From DASYRM01 sp035646375 (GTDB lineage: Bacteria; Acidobacteriota; Vicinamibacteria; Vicinamibacterales; UBA2999): a stretch of DNA of 13,785 bases. Position 1 is the stretch's first letter. Each line of letters opens with the position of its first letter. The translations under genes and the position numbers were made by a program. Positions 6,945 through 13,785 of the stretch are shown here, one piece after another. The notes under the pieces are model-generated. The model did not search any database. It worked only from the letters and a program-made list of their open reading frames with translations, and was not told the origin of the DNA. The DNA lies in NCBI GenBank assembly GCA_035646375.1, contig DASRPM010000265.1, positions 1-13,785 of the forward strand, written 5' to 3'.

Positions 6945-8376
6945 CCCTATGACGTGTCGAGTCGTCGTGTGGGTGCTGCTGGCGAGCATGGTCGCTGGCG
7001 GCTGCGGCGTGAGGCGCCCCTACGTGGCGCCGGCTTCGAGCGTGCCGCCGTCGTGGAACAGCCGTCTCGGGGAATCGGCAGGGGGCGGCGAAGAGGCGCT
7101 GGCGGCGTGGTGGGGCGCGTTTGGCGACCCGCAGCTCACTTCACTGGTGACGCGCGCCGTGGCCGGCAACCTCGACGTGCGGACAGCGGTGTCGCGCGTG
7201 CGGGAAGCGCGCGCCAGCGCCCGCGCGGCCCGAGGGCCCCTCGCACCGGCGGGGGACGCGTTGGCTTCCACCCGCGCCAGTGGAACCGCCGGCGAAGCCG
7301 GATTCGGCGGCACGACCCGTTCGTATTCGTTGGGACTGGATGCGAGCTGGGAACTGGATGTGTTTGGCGGCCTTCGCAGCGGCGCAGAAGCGGCCGCCGC
7401 CACCGCCGAGGCGCGTGCGGCCGACGCGCGGGATGTCCTCGTCGGCCTCGCCGCCGAGGTCGCCCTCGACTACATCGACGTGCGATCCACTCAGCAGCGG
7501 ATTGCGATTGCGCGCTCCAACGTCGCGCTGCAGGAGCAGACCCTGGACCTTACGAGGCTGCGGCAACAGGCAGGTCTCGGCACCGAGCTGGAGGTGCAGC
7601 AGGCGCTCGCCAACGTCGAGACCACGCGGGGGCAAATCGCGCTGCTCGAGGGCCAGGCGGTGCGGGCGGTGCACGCGCTCTCGGTGCTCCTCGGACAGGC
7701 GCCGCAGGCGTTGGCGGCCGAATTGGCCGCGCCCGGGCCCATTCCGTCGGCGCCGCTCGATCTTGCCGTCGGCGTGCCCGCCGACGCGATTCGCCGACGG
7801 CCCGACGTGCGCAGCGCCGAACGTCAGCTGGCCGCGCAGGCGTCGCAGGTCAACGTAGCTCGCGCCGATCTCTACCCGACCTTCAGGCTGGCCGGCTCGA
7901 TCGGGCTCGAATCGCTGTCCGTCGCCAAGCTGCTCCTCCCGGGTGCCGGCTTCTGGAGCGCGAGCCCATCGGCCAGCACGCGGCTGTTCAACCGCCGGCA
8001 GCTGCGCGAGAACCTCGCGGTGCAGGGAGAGCGCGAGACGCAGGCGGCGGTCGCCTATGAGTCGCGCGTCCTCGGAGCGCTGCAGGACGTGGAGGATTCC
8101 CTCACGTCGCTGGCGCAGGAAGACGTGCGCCGGGGGCACCTTGCCGCCGCCTCGGATGCGGCGCAACAGACCGCTGATCTGTCGTTGCAGCTCTACACGG
8201 CCGGTCTGCGCGACTTTCGCGATGTCCTCGACGCGCAGCGGTCTCTGCTGACGCTGCAGGATTCGCTGGCGTCGAGCATGGCCTCGGTGTCGACCGATCT
8301 CGTCCGGCTCTACAAGGCGCTCGGCGGCGGCTGGAGCGCGGAGACGCTCGCGTCGCCCAAGGCCCCCCAGCCCTGA
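6937..8376 (+). CDS. NodT-family outer-membrane efflux lipoprotein (TolC-like channel)
   Basis: Outer-membrane factor of 479 aa closing the tripartite pump. A short N-terminal signal sequence with the lipobox-like VAGGC puts the lipidated Cys at residue 23. The mature start has the NodT hallmarks (YVAPASSVPPSW, WWGAFGDPQLTSLVTRAV). Two OEP repeats with long Ala/Gln-rich helices follow, including ELDVFGGLRSGAEAA and, in the second repeat, RRRPDVRSAERQLAAQ and ARADLYPTFRLAGSIG. The second-repeat strand reads STRLFNRRQLRENL where many members have a GG turn. ATG 6937 overlaps the permease end by 8 nt; ATG 6949, 4 nt after the permease stop, gives an equally good lipoprotein signal of 18 residues. 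Neither has a clear ribosome binding site, so translational coupling is likely. Last gene of the operon. Confidence 0.92.
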   Translation: MNSPMTCRVVVWVLLASMVAGGCGVRRPYVAPASSVPPSWNSRLGESAGGGEEALAAWWGAFGDPQLTSLVTRAVAGNLDVRTAVSRVREARASARAARGPLAPAGDALASTRASGTAGEAGFGGTTRSYSLGLDASWELDVFGGLRSGAEAAAATAEARAADARDVLVGLAAEVALDYIDVRSTQQRIAIARSNVALQEQTLDLTRLRQQAGLGTELEVQQALANVETTRGQIALLEGQAVRAVHALSVLLGQAPQALAAELAAPGPIPSAPLDLAVGVPADAIRRRPDVRSAERQLAAQASQVNVARADLYPTFRLAGSIGLESLSVAKLLLPGAGFWSASPSASTRLFNRRQLRENLAVQGERETQAAVAYESRVLGALQDVEDSLTSLAQEDVRRGHLAAASDAAQQTADLSLQLYTAGLRDFRDVLDAQRSLLTLQDSLASSMASVSTDLVRLYKALGGGWSAETLASPKAPQP

Positions 8377-8406
8377 GGCCCGTCATCGCCACCGCGGAGA
8401 AGGTCT

Positions 8407-8888
8407 TCAGGCCCGGGTGTCGAGCTTTCCGTGATCCAAGGTGATCACGCGATCTCGACGCGGCGACGCACTGCGGACGCCAGCGTCCCGATCGGCTGGT
8501 GCCGCCACTGCGTGACTCCAGGGCCTCGATCAGGTCGTCCAGTAACGCCGCCTGCCTCCCGCGCGGCACGCCCCGCAGCCTGGCGAACGTCAACAAGTTC
8601 TCCGCGACCGTCAGCTCGCGATCGCTGCCCATCGTCCGAGGAATCACGCCAATCGACCGGCGGACGTCCGCGGAGCGCTGCACGGCGTCGAAGCCGCCGA
8701 TGGTCGCCGATCCGGACGTGGGGCGGCAGCAGCGTGGCCAGGACCCGAAACAGCGTGGATTTGCCGGCGCCGGGCGGCCCGAGCACGCCGAAGATCTCGC
8801 CGGTGCGCACTTCGAAGGCGACACGGTCGAGCGCGGTCACGTCCCCGAACGTCTTGACGATGTCCCTGACTTCGATGACGGCGCTCAC
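8407..8888 (-). pseudogene. Degenerate NatA/CcmA-type ABC transporter ATPase
   Basis: A broken ABC ATPase gene. From GTG 8888 the frame reads a normal start (VIEVRDIVKTFGDVTALDRV) and Walker A GPPGAGKST, up to LLPP. It then continues in another frame with PTSGSATIGGFDAVQ, IGVIPRTMGSDRELTVAENL and LLDDLIEALES. The shift fits one extra C in a C-run (forward GGGG at 8720-8723). A second shift, near 8513-8520, returns to the first frame for QPIGTLASAVRRRVEIA, where the signature LSGG is replaced by LASA, and a stop follows at 8445. A third-frame tail ITLDHGKLDTRA ending at 8407 resembles the segment after the H-loop, so Walker B through the H-loop appears deleted. It begins 9 nt after the matrixin stop, so it was probably in that operon. 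No partner permease is visible. The tail match is short and tentative. Confidence 0.75.
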
Positions 8889-8897
8889 GTGGGCGCG

Positions 8898-9545
8898 CTA
8901 ACGAGACTGGTACAGCCCGCGCAGGCGCTCGATGTCGGCTTCGGACAGGCCGTGGGTGCCGGCAATGTCGGCCCGGGTGCGCAGGCCCACGCGGTAGCGG
9001 CCGAAGAACCCCGGGATGTCGCCGCCGTACCCGAAGAAATACATGATGTCGCGGATGTCATCGGTGTGGCCGAGCCCGAGCGCGTGCCCGATCTCGTGCA
9101 CGCACGTCAGGTACACGATGGTCTCGCGCAGCAGCGGATCCTTCTTCGCCGCGGCGGCAATGTCGGGGCCGAGCCCGTTGGTATCGGGGCGGATGTAGAC
9201 CGCCGCGCCGCGGCGGCCGCCGACGCTCATCGACCGCATCTCGCCGTACTGCCCGCCGCCGGCCGGCACCCAGTGCACCTGCACGAGCGCGTCGGCGCGC
9301 GGCGCCGGCTCGAAGCGGAGGCGCCCGTTGCTGACGCGCTCCCAGGCCTTGAGCGCCCACGTGGCCAGCTCGCGATCGGCGGCCACGTAGGTGGAACCCG
9401 GCTGGCCGTCCTCGATGAAGTAGGTGACGCGTCCGCTCGCGTCGAGCGGTCCGAGCGTGGGGAGCGGTTGGGCTGTGACGGCGGAGGACGCGGCGAGCGC
9501 CGCCAGGCTGACGACGATGGCGGCCGCCCGCAAGAACATGCCCAT
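8898..9545 (-). CDS. Secreted matrixin-type zinc metalloprotease
   Basis: Predicted exported metzincin peptidase of 215 aa. The zinc motif HEIGHALGLGH has ligands His150, His154, His160 and catalytic Glu151; DIMYF with Met168 fits the Met-turn eight residues later. The N-terminus has a signal peptide (FLRAAAIVVSLAALAASSAVTAQ, cleavage after about residue 25). The following YFIEDGQPGSTYVAADRELA and ALKAWERVSNGRLRFEP match the opening of matrixin catalytic domains. There is no room for a propeptide with a cysteine switch, as in many bacterial members. Start choice: ATG 9545 has GAGGG 8 nt upstream; upstream in-frame starts (ATG 9560 and one at 9608) would put extra residues before the signal peptide, and ATG 9539 is a close alternative. 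Divergent from the hydrolase gene and followed by the ABC ATPase remnant. Substrate unknown. Confidence 0.88.
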   Translation of the reverse strand: MGMFLRAAAIVVSLAALAASSAVTAQPLPTLGPLDASGRVTYFIEDGQPGSTYVAADRELATWALKAWERVSNGRLRFEPAPRADALVQVHWVPAGGGQYGEMRSMSVGGRRGAAVYIRPDTNGLGPDIAAAAKKDPLLRETIVYLTCVHEIGHALGLGHTDDIRDIMYFFGYGGDIPGFFGRYRVGLRTRADIAGTHGLSEADIERLRGLYQSR

Positions 9546-9553
9546 AAGATATA

Positions 9554-9558
9554 CCCTC
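9554..9558 (-). promoter_or_regulatory. Ribosome binding site deciding the matrixin start
   Basis: GAGGG on the - strand, 8 nt before ATG 9545. It overlaps the start region of the divergent hydrolase gene and argues against the longer matrixin N-termini. Confidence 0.5.
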
Positions 9559-10884
9559 ATGCGCACAACCCTGGCCGCCTGCGCGCTGCTGCTGGTCTTC
9601 TCCGCCAACCTCCTGGTGCAGACACGGTCGCCGCTCGCAGCGTCTATCGAGGACGCGATGCGCGCGTTCTGGGAGGCCGGCTCACCGGGCGAGGCCGAGA
9701 AGCGCGTGGCGAAGATCGTGGCCGCGCGCGCGCCCTTCGACGACGTGCTGGCGCGCCTGAAAGCCGGCCGCTCCTACGCGGCGGACCGTTCCGGCCGCGT
9801 CGAGCTCACGACCACCGTGCGGCTGCAGCATCTCGACAACGTGGCGGAGGTGCCGGCCGACTACACGCCGGCCACGCGCTGGGCCCTGCGGGTGAGCCTG
9901 CACGGCGGGGTAGGGCGCGAGGCGCCGAAACCCGGCGGCGATCCGGCGCGTCCGCTCGCCAACCGCATCCCGGGCGGCCCCGAGATCGTGCTGCACCCGC
10001 GCGCGTGGGCGGGCACCGAGTGGTGGAAGAAGGAAGCGGTCGACAACCTCTATACCCTCGTCGATCGGCTGAAGCGCCGCTACAACATCGACGAGCGGCG
10101 CATCTACCTGACCGGCATCTCGGACGGCGGCACGGGCGTTTATTTCTTCGGCATGCGCTCCGCCACCGTGTGGGCGGCCTGCCTGCCGCTCAACGGCCAC
10201 CCGAGCGTGCTGGCCAATCCCGATACGGGCGTCGACGGCGAGCTCTTTTCGCGCAACCTGGCGAACTGCCCGCTGCACGCCGTCAACGGCGGCCGCGACC
10301 GCCTCTACCCGGCGGCGTCGGTGGCGCCGCTCATCGAGATGTTCAAGAAGGGTGGCATCCCGGTGTCGTGGCAGGTCTATCCCGAGGCCAATCACGACAC
10401 CAGCTGGTGGCCCGAGGAGCGGTCGCGCTTCGAGGCGTTCCTCGCCGGCCATGTGCGCGTGGCGCACCCCGAGTCGGTGTCGTGGGAAACCGAACGGACC
10501 GACCGCTACAACCGCTTCCGCTGGCTGGTGGTGGACCGGCTCGGCAAGCGCCCCAGCGACGTGGCGCTGCCCGATGTGAACGAGTTCTCGCCGGCGGCGG
10601 CGGTGCGCGTACCGCTCTTCGACCGCGACGCGCCCTCGGGGCGCGTGGATGCCAGCCGCAGCGGCAACAGCTTCGACGTGAAAACGCGCGGCGTGCAGGC
10701 GTTCACGCTGCTGCTGTCGCCGGACGTGATCGACTTCGACAAGCCGGTGCAGGTGACGGTCAATGGCCGGCGCGCGTTTGCCGGACCGGTGGCGCGCGAT
10801 CTCACGGCGCTCGTGACGTGGGCGGCCCGCGACAACGACCGCACCATGCTGTACGGCGCCGAGCTGCACGTGGCGGTGCCGTGA
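9559..10884 (+). CDS. Exported alpha/beta-hydrolase (esterase/peptidase-like) with C-terminal beta domain
   Basis: Protein of 441 aa with a hydrophobic N-terminal signal (LAACALLLVFSANLLV), so probably exported. The central part is an alpha/beta-hydrolase fold: LRVSLHGG (oxyanion-hole strand), the nucleophile elbow GISDGG with Ser188, Asp247 in NGGRDRLYP and His279 in EANHDTSWW form a full candidate triad in the right order and spacing. The pattern is like PHB depolymerase/feruloyl esterase or S9-type enzymes; the substrate cannot be told. Residues before about 95 are helical and unassigned. The C-terminal about 130 residues (NSFDVKTRGVQAFTLLLSPD, VTVNGR) look like a beta-sandwich. No Shine-Dalgarno is seen before ATG 9559 or the in-frame ATG 9538; AT-rich TAAGAT at 9544-9549 could be a -10 for a leaderless message. 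Its stop overlaps the acetyltransferase start (GTGA). Confidence 0.8.
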   Translation: MRTTLAACALLLVFSANLLVQTRSPLAASIEDAMRAFWEAGSPGEAEKRVAKIVAARAPFDDVLARLKAGRSYAADRSGRVELTTTVRLQHLDNVAEVPADYTPATRWALRVSLHGGVGREAPKPGGDPARPLANRIPGGPEIVLHPRAWAGTEWWKKEAVDNLYTLVDRLKRRYNIDERRIYLTGISDGGTGVYFFGMRSATVWAACLPLNGHPSVLANPDTGVDGELFSRNLANCPLHAVNGGRDRLYPAASVAPLIEMFKKGGIPVSWQVYPEANHDTSWWPEERSRFEAFLAGHVRVAHPESVSWETERTDRYNRFRWLVVDRLGKRPSDVALPDVNEFSPAAAVRVPLFDRDAPSGRVDASRSGNSFDVKTRGVQAFTLLLSPDVIDFDKPVQVTVNGRRAFAGPVARDLTALVTWAARDNDRTMLYGAELHVAVP

Positions 10885-11375
10885 GCCGTCCCCTCGCCGC
10901 CGACGTGCGCATTCGGCCCGCCACCGACGCCGACGTGCCGGCCCTCGGCCGCCTGGGCGCGTCGCTGCTACGGCTGCACTATGCCTTCGACATGCAGCGC
11001 TTCATGGCGCCGCGCGGCAACCCGGAGGAGGGATACGGCTGGTTTCTCGCCAGCCAGCTGCGCGAGGCCGAAGCCGTGGTGTTCGTGGCGGAGCGCGGCG
11101 GCGCCGTGGCCGGCTACGTGTACGCCGGCCTCGAGCCGCACTCCTGGAAGGAGCTGCGCGAGGCGGCGGGCTTCATCCACGACGTGGTGGTGGAAGACGC
11201 GCATCGCGGCGCCGGCATCGCGAGCGCCTTGATCGACGTGGCCAGCGAGTGGTTGAAGGCGCACGGCGCCCCGCGTGTCATGTTGTGGACTGCCGAGCGT
11301 AACCATGCCGCGCAGCGCCTCTTCGAGCAGGCTGGATTCCGCCGCACGATGATCGAAATGACGCGCGAGCTGTAG
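10881..11375 (+). CDS. GNAT family N-acetyltransferase
   Basis: Cytoplasmic acetyl-CoA-dependent transferase of 164 aa, a full single-domain length. The fold begins at VRIRPATDADVPAL; strand 4 and the pyrophosphate loop read IHDVVVEDAHRGAGIASALI, with the acetyl-CoA loop R109-G-A-G-I-A114 (Q/RxxGxG/A). Motif B follows (VMLWTAERNHAAQRLFEQAG with FRR). The acceptor substrate cannot be deduced. GTG 10881 is chosen because it overlaps the hydrolase stop by 4 nt (GTGA) and the domain starts 8 residues later. This implies translational coupling to the exported hydrolase, although the two products should work in different compartments. The open frame extends far upstream in antisense to other genes, but only this part is coding. 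Confidence 0.9.
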   Translation: MSRPLAADVRIRPATDADVPALGRLGASLLRLHYAFDMQRFMAPRGNPEEGYGWFLASQLREAEAVVFVAERGGAVAGYVYAGLEPHSWKELREAAGFIHDVVVEDAHRGAGIASALIDVASEWLKAHGAPRVMLWTAERNHAAQRLFEQAGFRRTMIEMTREL

Positions 11376-11377
11376 CA

Positions 11378-11396
11378 GCGGGCCTTCAGTGCCCGC
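11378..11396 (+). terminator. GC-rich hairpin after the acetyltransferase gene (possible terminator)
   Basis: Perfect 6 bp stem GCGGGC/GCCCGC with a 7 nt loop starting 2 nt after the stop codon. There is no U-tract downstream, so it is not a classical intrinsic terminator; it may be a transcript-end stabiliser or chance in GC-rich DNA. Confidence 0.3.
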
Positions 11397-11523
11397 CTCG
11401 AGCCGTGCAGTCGCGCGCGACCGCGTGCGTATTTCACTGCGCTGTTCCGAAACGGTCCATCTGCTCGCTTCTTGAACACGCCCTTCTGATCCCGCGATCG
11501 ACGCAATGAATCCGGGCCTCCTT

Positions 11524-11537
11524 CGAGGGGCCCCTCG
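11524..11537. repeat. 14 bp perfect palindrome CGAGGGGCCCCTCG
   Basis: Two 7 bp arms with no spacer, about 200 bp before the protease start. It could be a dimeric regulator's operator; no bound protein can be named from the sequence. Confidence 0.45.
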
Positions 11538-11720
11538 CTCGCGTCTGTCGCGCGCTGCGTCGTTCCAGCACACACGCGGGTGCAATCGTGAACTGACGCA
11601 TTTCGTGCGCTCCTCGGAACTGCCACGCGCGCAAGCGCTTAGTGATCTCCTTTGGCGTTGGCCTCCCCGTTGCTCTCCCCAGGGCAGGCCCGGTGTGAGC
11701 GCCGGGTGCACCAGAGCCGA

Positions 11721-11726
11721 GGGGAG
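11721..11726 (+). promoter_or_regulatory. Ribosome binding site for the S8 protease
   Basis: GGGGAG with a 7 nt spacer to GTG 11734; it decides the start of a gene whose first codon is not ATG. Confidence 0.65.
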
Positions 11727-11733
11727 AGTAACC

Positions 11734-13785
11734 GTGACGTTGCGTGTAGAGACAACCGAGGAGCATCGCAGTTCGCGGCAGCGGGCCGCGCGCTGGCTGC
11801 GGCCGCTGATGGTCGTGGGGCTCCTGCTGCGATGCGCCGATGTGTTCGGCGCACCGGCGAAGGACCACGATCAGAAGTTCGATCACGTGCTTCGCCAGCA
11901 GGTGCGGCAGGGCAGCAGCAGCGATGGCATCAAGGTGATCGTCACCACGAAGCCGGGCAAGCGCGGCGCGGTGGTGAAGCGTCTGATCCACGACGGCGCG
12001 AAGGTGAACGCGCAGTATGCGCTCACCGATGCGGTGGTCGCGCGCCTCTCGAAGGGGCAGGCCCGCAAGCTCGCCAAGGACGGCGACGTCGTCGCCATCT
12101 CGAGCGACGCCAAGGTGCACTCCGACGGCCTCGCGGTGGAAGCCGTGGGCGCCGCCGCCAACTCGCCCTACACGCTGCGCGGCACGCTCGGCCTCGAGAC
12201 GGTGAGCAGCGTGGCGGCCAGCAAGACGTTCACGCAGGGCGTCAACGGCTACTCGGCTGGTGTCAACGCCGGGCTGGCCAGCCAGTGGCCGACCTGGACG
12301 AGCGGCACGGCGTCGCGCGTCACGGTCATCGAGAACGGCAGCTCCGGCAACAACAGCTCCGGCATCATGGTCCGTTTCGACGCCCTGTTCGGCGACGGCG
12401 CGAACCAAATTCCCTACGGATCGCAGATCACGTCGGTGAGCCTCACGGTGGTCTCGCGTGGCGACGGCAGCCCGACCGCCTCGGCCAGCGTCTACCGCGT
12501 GCTGGCCCCCTGGAACGCGGCGTCGAGCTGGGCATCGATGACGACGTCCGGCGCCGGTCTGCAGCGCGACAACGTCGAGGTGGGTTCGTCGTCGGACGCG
12601 TCGGTCTCGGATCTCACCGAACTCACGCACGTGTTCACGGGCGGGGGCATGGTGGACGCGGTGCAGTCGTGGGCGAACGGCGCCCCGAACCGCGGCTGGC
12701 TGCTGTGGCAGTCGTCGAGCCGGGCATGGACCGTCAACTCGCACCATTCGTATGACGGCGGCCGCCCGTCGCTCAAGGTCACCTACAAGCCGCGCGTGAA
12801 CGCGACCGCTGCCAATGGCGCCGGCGTGACGGTGGCGGTGATCGACTCGGGTATCGCCGGCGAGGCCTTCGAGACGGGACGCATCCTGACGTCGCGCGAC
12901 TTCACCAGCGGCCTCGCCAATCCGCCGGCCGCGTACGCAGCGGACGCCTACGGGCACGGCACGCACGTGGCGGGCCTCGTGGGCAGCAACCAGCCCGAGC
13001 TTCGCGGCGTGGCGCCGGGCGTCAAGCTCGTCAACCTGCGCGTGCTCGATAGCACCGGGCAGGGCACCACGTCGAACGTGCTGCTGGCGCTGCAGTGGGC
13101 GGTCGTGAACCGCGCGGCCTACGGCATCGACGTCGTCAACCTCTCGCTGGGCCACCCGATCTACGAGAGCGCCCACACCGACCCGCTGGTGCAGGCGGTG
13201 GAGACCGCGGTGCGCGCCGGGCTCGTGGTGGTGGTGTCGGCCGGCAACATGGGCCAGAACCTCGACACCCACGAGGTGGGCTACGCCGGCATCACGTCGC
13301 CCGGCAACGCCCCGTCGGCGCTGACGGTGGGCGCGCTGAAGACGCTCGACACCGAGCGCCGCGGCGACGACCTGGTGGCCGACTTCAGCTCGCGCGGCCC
13401 GACGTGGTACGACGCGTTCGCCAAGCCGGACGTCGTGGCCCCCGGCCACCGCCTGGTCTCGTTGGCGGGCGCGAACGAGAGGCTCCTCCTGGATCTGCCG
13501 ACCATGGCCGGGCTGACGGCCAGCGGCAAGCACACGCTGCGCCTGAGCGGGACCAGCATGGCGGCCGCGGTGGTGACCGGCACCGTGGCGCTGATGGTGG
13601 ACGCGTCGCGCGACGCGTTCGGCCAGGCGCACACCTCGAACGCCGTCAAGGCGATGCTCGAGCACAGCTCGCTGAAAATGACCGACGCGAGCGGGCTCAC
13701 CTACGACGTCCTCACGCAGGGCGCGGGCGCGCTGAACGCGATTGGCGCCGTGACGCTGGCCGAATCGCTCAACCCCGGCGCGCCG
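11734..13785 (+). CDS. Secreted S8 (subtilisin-like) serine peptidase with DNRLRE-like domain (3' end beyond window)
   Basis: Exported serine protease; 684 codons are visible and the frame is still open at the window end. Order: a charged N-terminus and hydrophobic signal (LMVVGLLL, about residues 25-40); an I9-like inhibitor propeptide (about 65-132: IKVIVTTKPGKRGAVVKRL, then VARLSKGQARKLAKDGDVVA); a DNRLRE-like beta domain (about 155-353: IMVRFDALFGDG, ITSVSLTVVSRGDG, VYRVLAPWNAASSW, NRGWLLWQSSS, RPSLKVTY); then the catalytic domain (about 360 on) with Asp371 in AVIDSGIA, His408 in GHGTHVAG, oxyanion Asn505 in SAGN and Ser608 in SGTSMAAA. All catalytic residues are intact. In most S8 enzymes the propeptide directly precedes the catalytic domain, so the intervening beta domain is unusual. 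GTG 11734 is supported by GGGGAG 7 nt upstream. Further C-terminal domains may lie outside the window. Confidence 0.92.
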   Translation, partial: MTLRVETTEEHRSSRQRAARWLRPLMVVGLLLRCADVFGAPAKDHDQKFDHVLRQQVRQGSSSDGIKVIVTTKPGKRGAVVKRLIHDGAKVNAQYALTDAVVARLSKGQARKLAKDGDVVAISSDAKVHSDGLAVEAVGAAANSPYTLRGTLGLETVSSVAASKTFTQGVNGYSAGVNAGLASQWPTWTSGTASRVTVIENGSSGNNSSGIMVRFDALFGDGANQIPYGSQITSVSLTVVSRGDGSPTASASVYRVLAPWNAASSWASMTTSGAGLQRDNVEVGSSSDASVSDLTELTHVFTGGGMVDAVQSWANGAPNRGWLLWQSSSRAWTVNSHHSYDGGRPSLKVTYKPRVNATAANGAGVTVAVIDSGIAGEAFETGRILTSRDFTSGLANPPAAYAADAYGHGTHVAGLVGSNQPELRGVAPGVKLVNLRVLDSTGQGTTSNVLLALQWAVVNRAAYGIDVVNLSLGHPIYESAHTDPLVQAVETAVRAGLVVVVSAGNMGQNLDTHEVGYAGITSPGNAPSALTVGALKTLDTERRGDDLVADFSSRGPTWYDAFAKPDVVAPGHRLVSLAGANERLLLDLPTMAGLTASGKHTLRLSGTSMAAAVVTGTVALMVDASRDAFGQAHTSNAVKAMLEHSSLKMTDASGLTYDVLTQGAGALNAIGAVTLAESLNPGAP

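Larger units (their letters stand above)
11376..11733. other. 358 bp intergenic region upstream of the S8 protease
   Basis: No open frame here shows convincing protein features. It holds the GC hairpin at its left end, a 14 bp perfect palindrome at 11524-11537, an 8 bp palindrome GGTGCACC at 11706-11713, and the protease ribosome binding site at its right end. It must contain the protease promoter unless transcription reads through from the acetyltransferase; I see no clear -35/-10 pair. Confidence 0.6.

Noticed and set aside
5718..6989. 423-codon open frame on the - strand
   Set aside because: Shadow of the MacB-like permease; composition is Asp/Arg/His-rich with no motif.
9682..10869. 395-codon open frame on the - strand
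   Set aside because: Shadow of the exported hydrolase, whose + strand frame shows the full catalytic triad.
8499..11375. 958-codon open frame on the + strand
   Set aside because: Runs antisense through the ABC ATPase remnant and the matrixin gene and out of frame through the hydrolase; only the last 164 codons, from GTG 10881, code for a recognisable protein (GNAT).
11434..13665. 743-codon open frame on the - strand
   Set aside because: Antisense shadow of the S8 protease; the product is Arg/His/Ala-rich low complexity without any domain, while the + strand has an intact catalytic triad.

Overview
The window is GC-rich bacterial DNA (third codon positions almost all G or C), densely packed with genes. 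The mix of a CpxRA-like two-component pair, a MacAB-type efflux operon with an outer-membrane lipoprotein channel, and several exported hydrolases indicates a Gram-negative (diderm) bacterium. From the style of the proteins I would guess an Acidobacteriota (Vicinamibacteria-like) genome. This is an inference; there is no rRNA or other marker in the window to prove it.

Left part (1-2914): the 3' two-thirds of an ABC-F ATPase on the + strand, cut by the window edge, converges with a sensor histidine kinase on the - strand. The 165 bp between them hold no convincing gene or terminator.

Regulated efflux module (1613-8376): the histidine kinase follows an OmpR/CpxR-type response regulator on the - strand (regulator stop to kinase ATG, 4 nt). 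A 137 bp divergent region containing a CpxR-box-like site separates them from a + strand operon: MacA-like adaptor, MacB-like ATPase, MacB-like permease, NodT-type outer-membrane factor. The four genes overlap or nearly touch, so they are probably one transcript encoding a complete inner-membrane-to-outer-membrane pump. MacB is split into separate ATPase and permease proteins here, whereas E. coli MacB is one polypeptide.

Decayed and hydrolase region (8407-11375): on the - strand a secreted matrixin-type zinc protease gene is followed by the remnant of a NatA/CcmA-type ABC ATPase that has lost its frame twice and much of its C-terminal half. Divergent from the protease, with start codons only about 13 bp apart, is an exported alpha/beta-hydrolase gene, which is translationally coupled (GTGA overlap) to a GNAT acetyltransferase.

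Right part (11376-13785): a 358 bp non-coding stretch with a 14 bp perfect palindrome leads into a secreted subtilisin-like (S8) protease. Its order is signal sequence, I9-like propeptide, DNRLRE-like beta domain, catalytic domain. It is still open at the window end.

I do not see a CRISPR array, tRNA/rRNA, transposase, attachment site or defence system. The most interesting points are the putative CpxR-type control of the pump, the unusual domain order of the S8 protease, the decayed ABC ATPase, and the very tight divergent start at 9537-9561.
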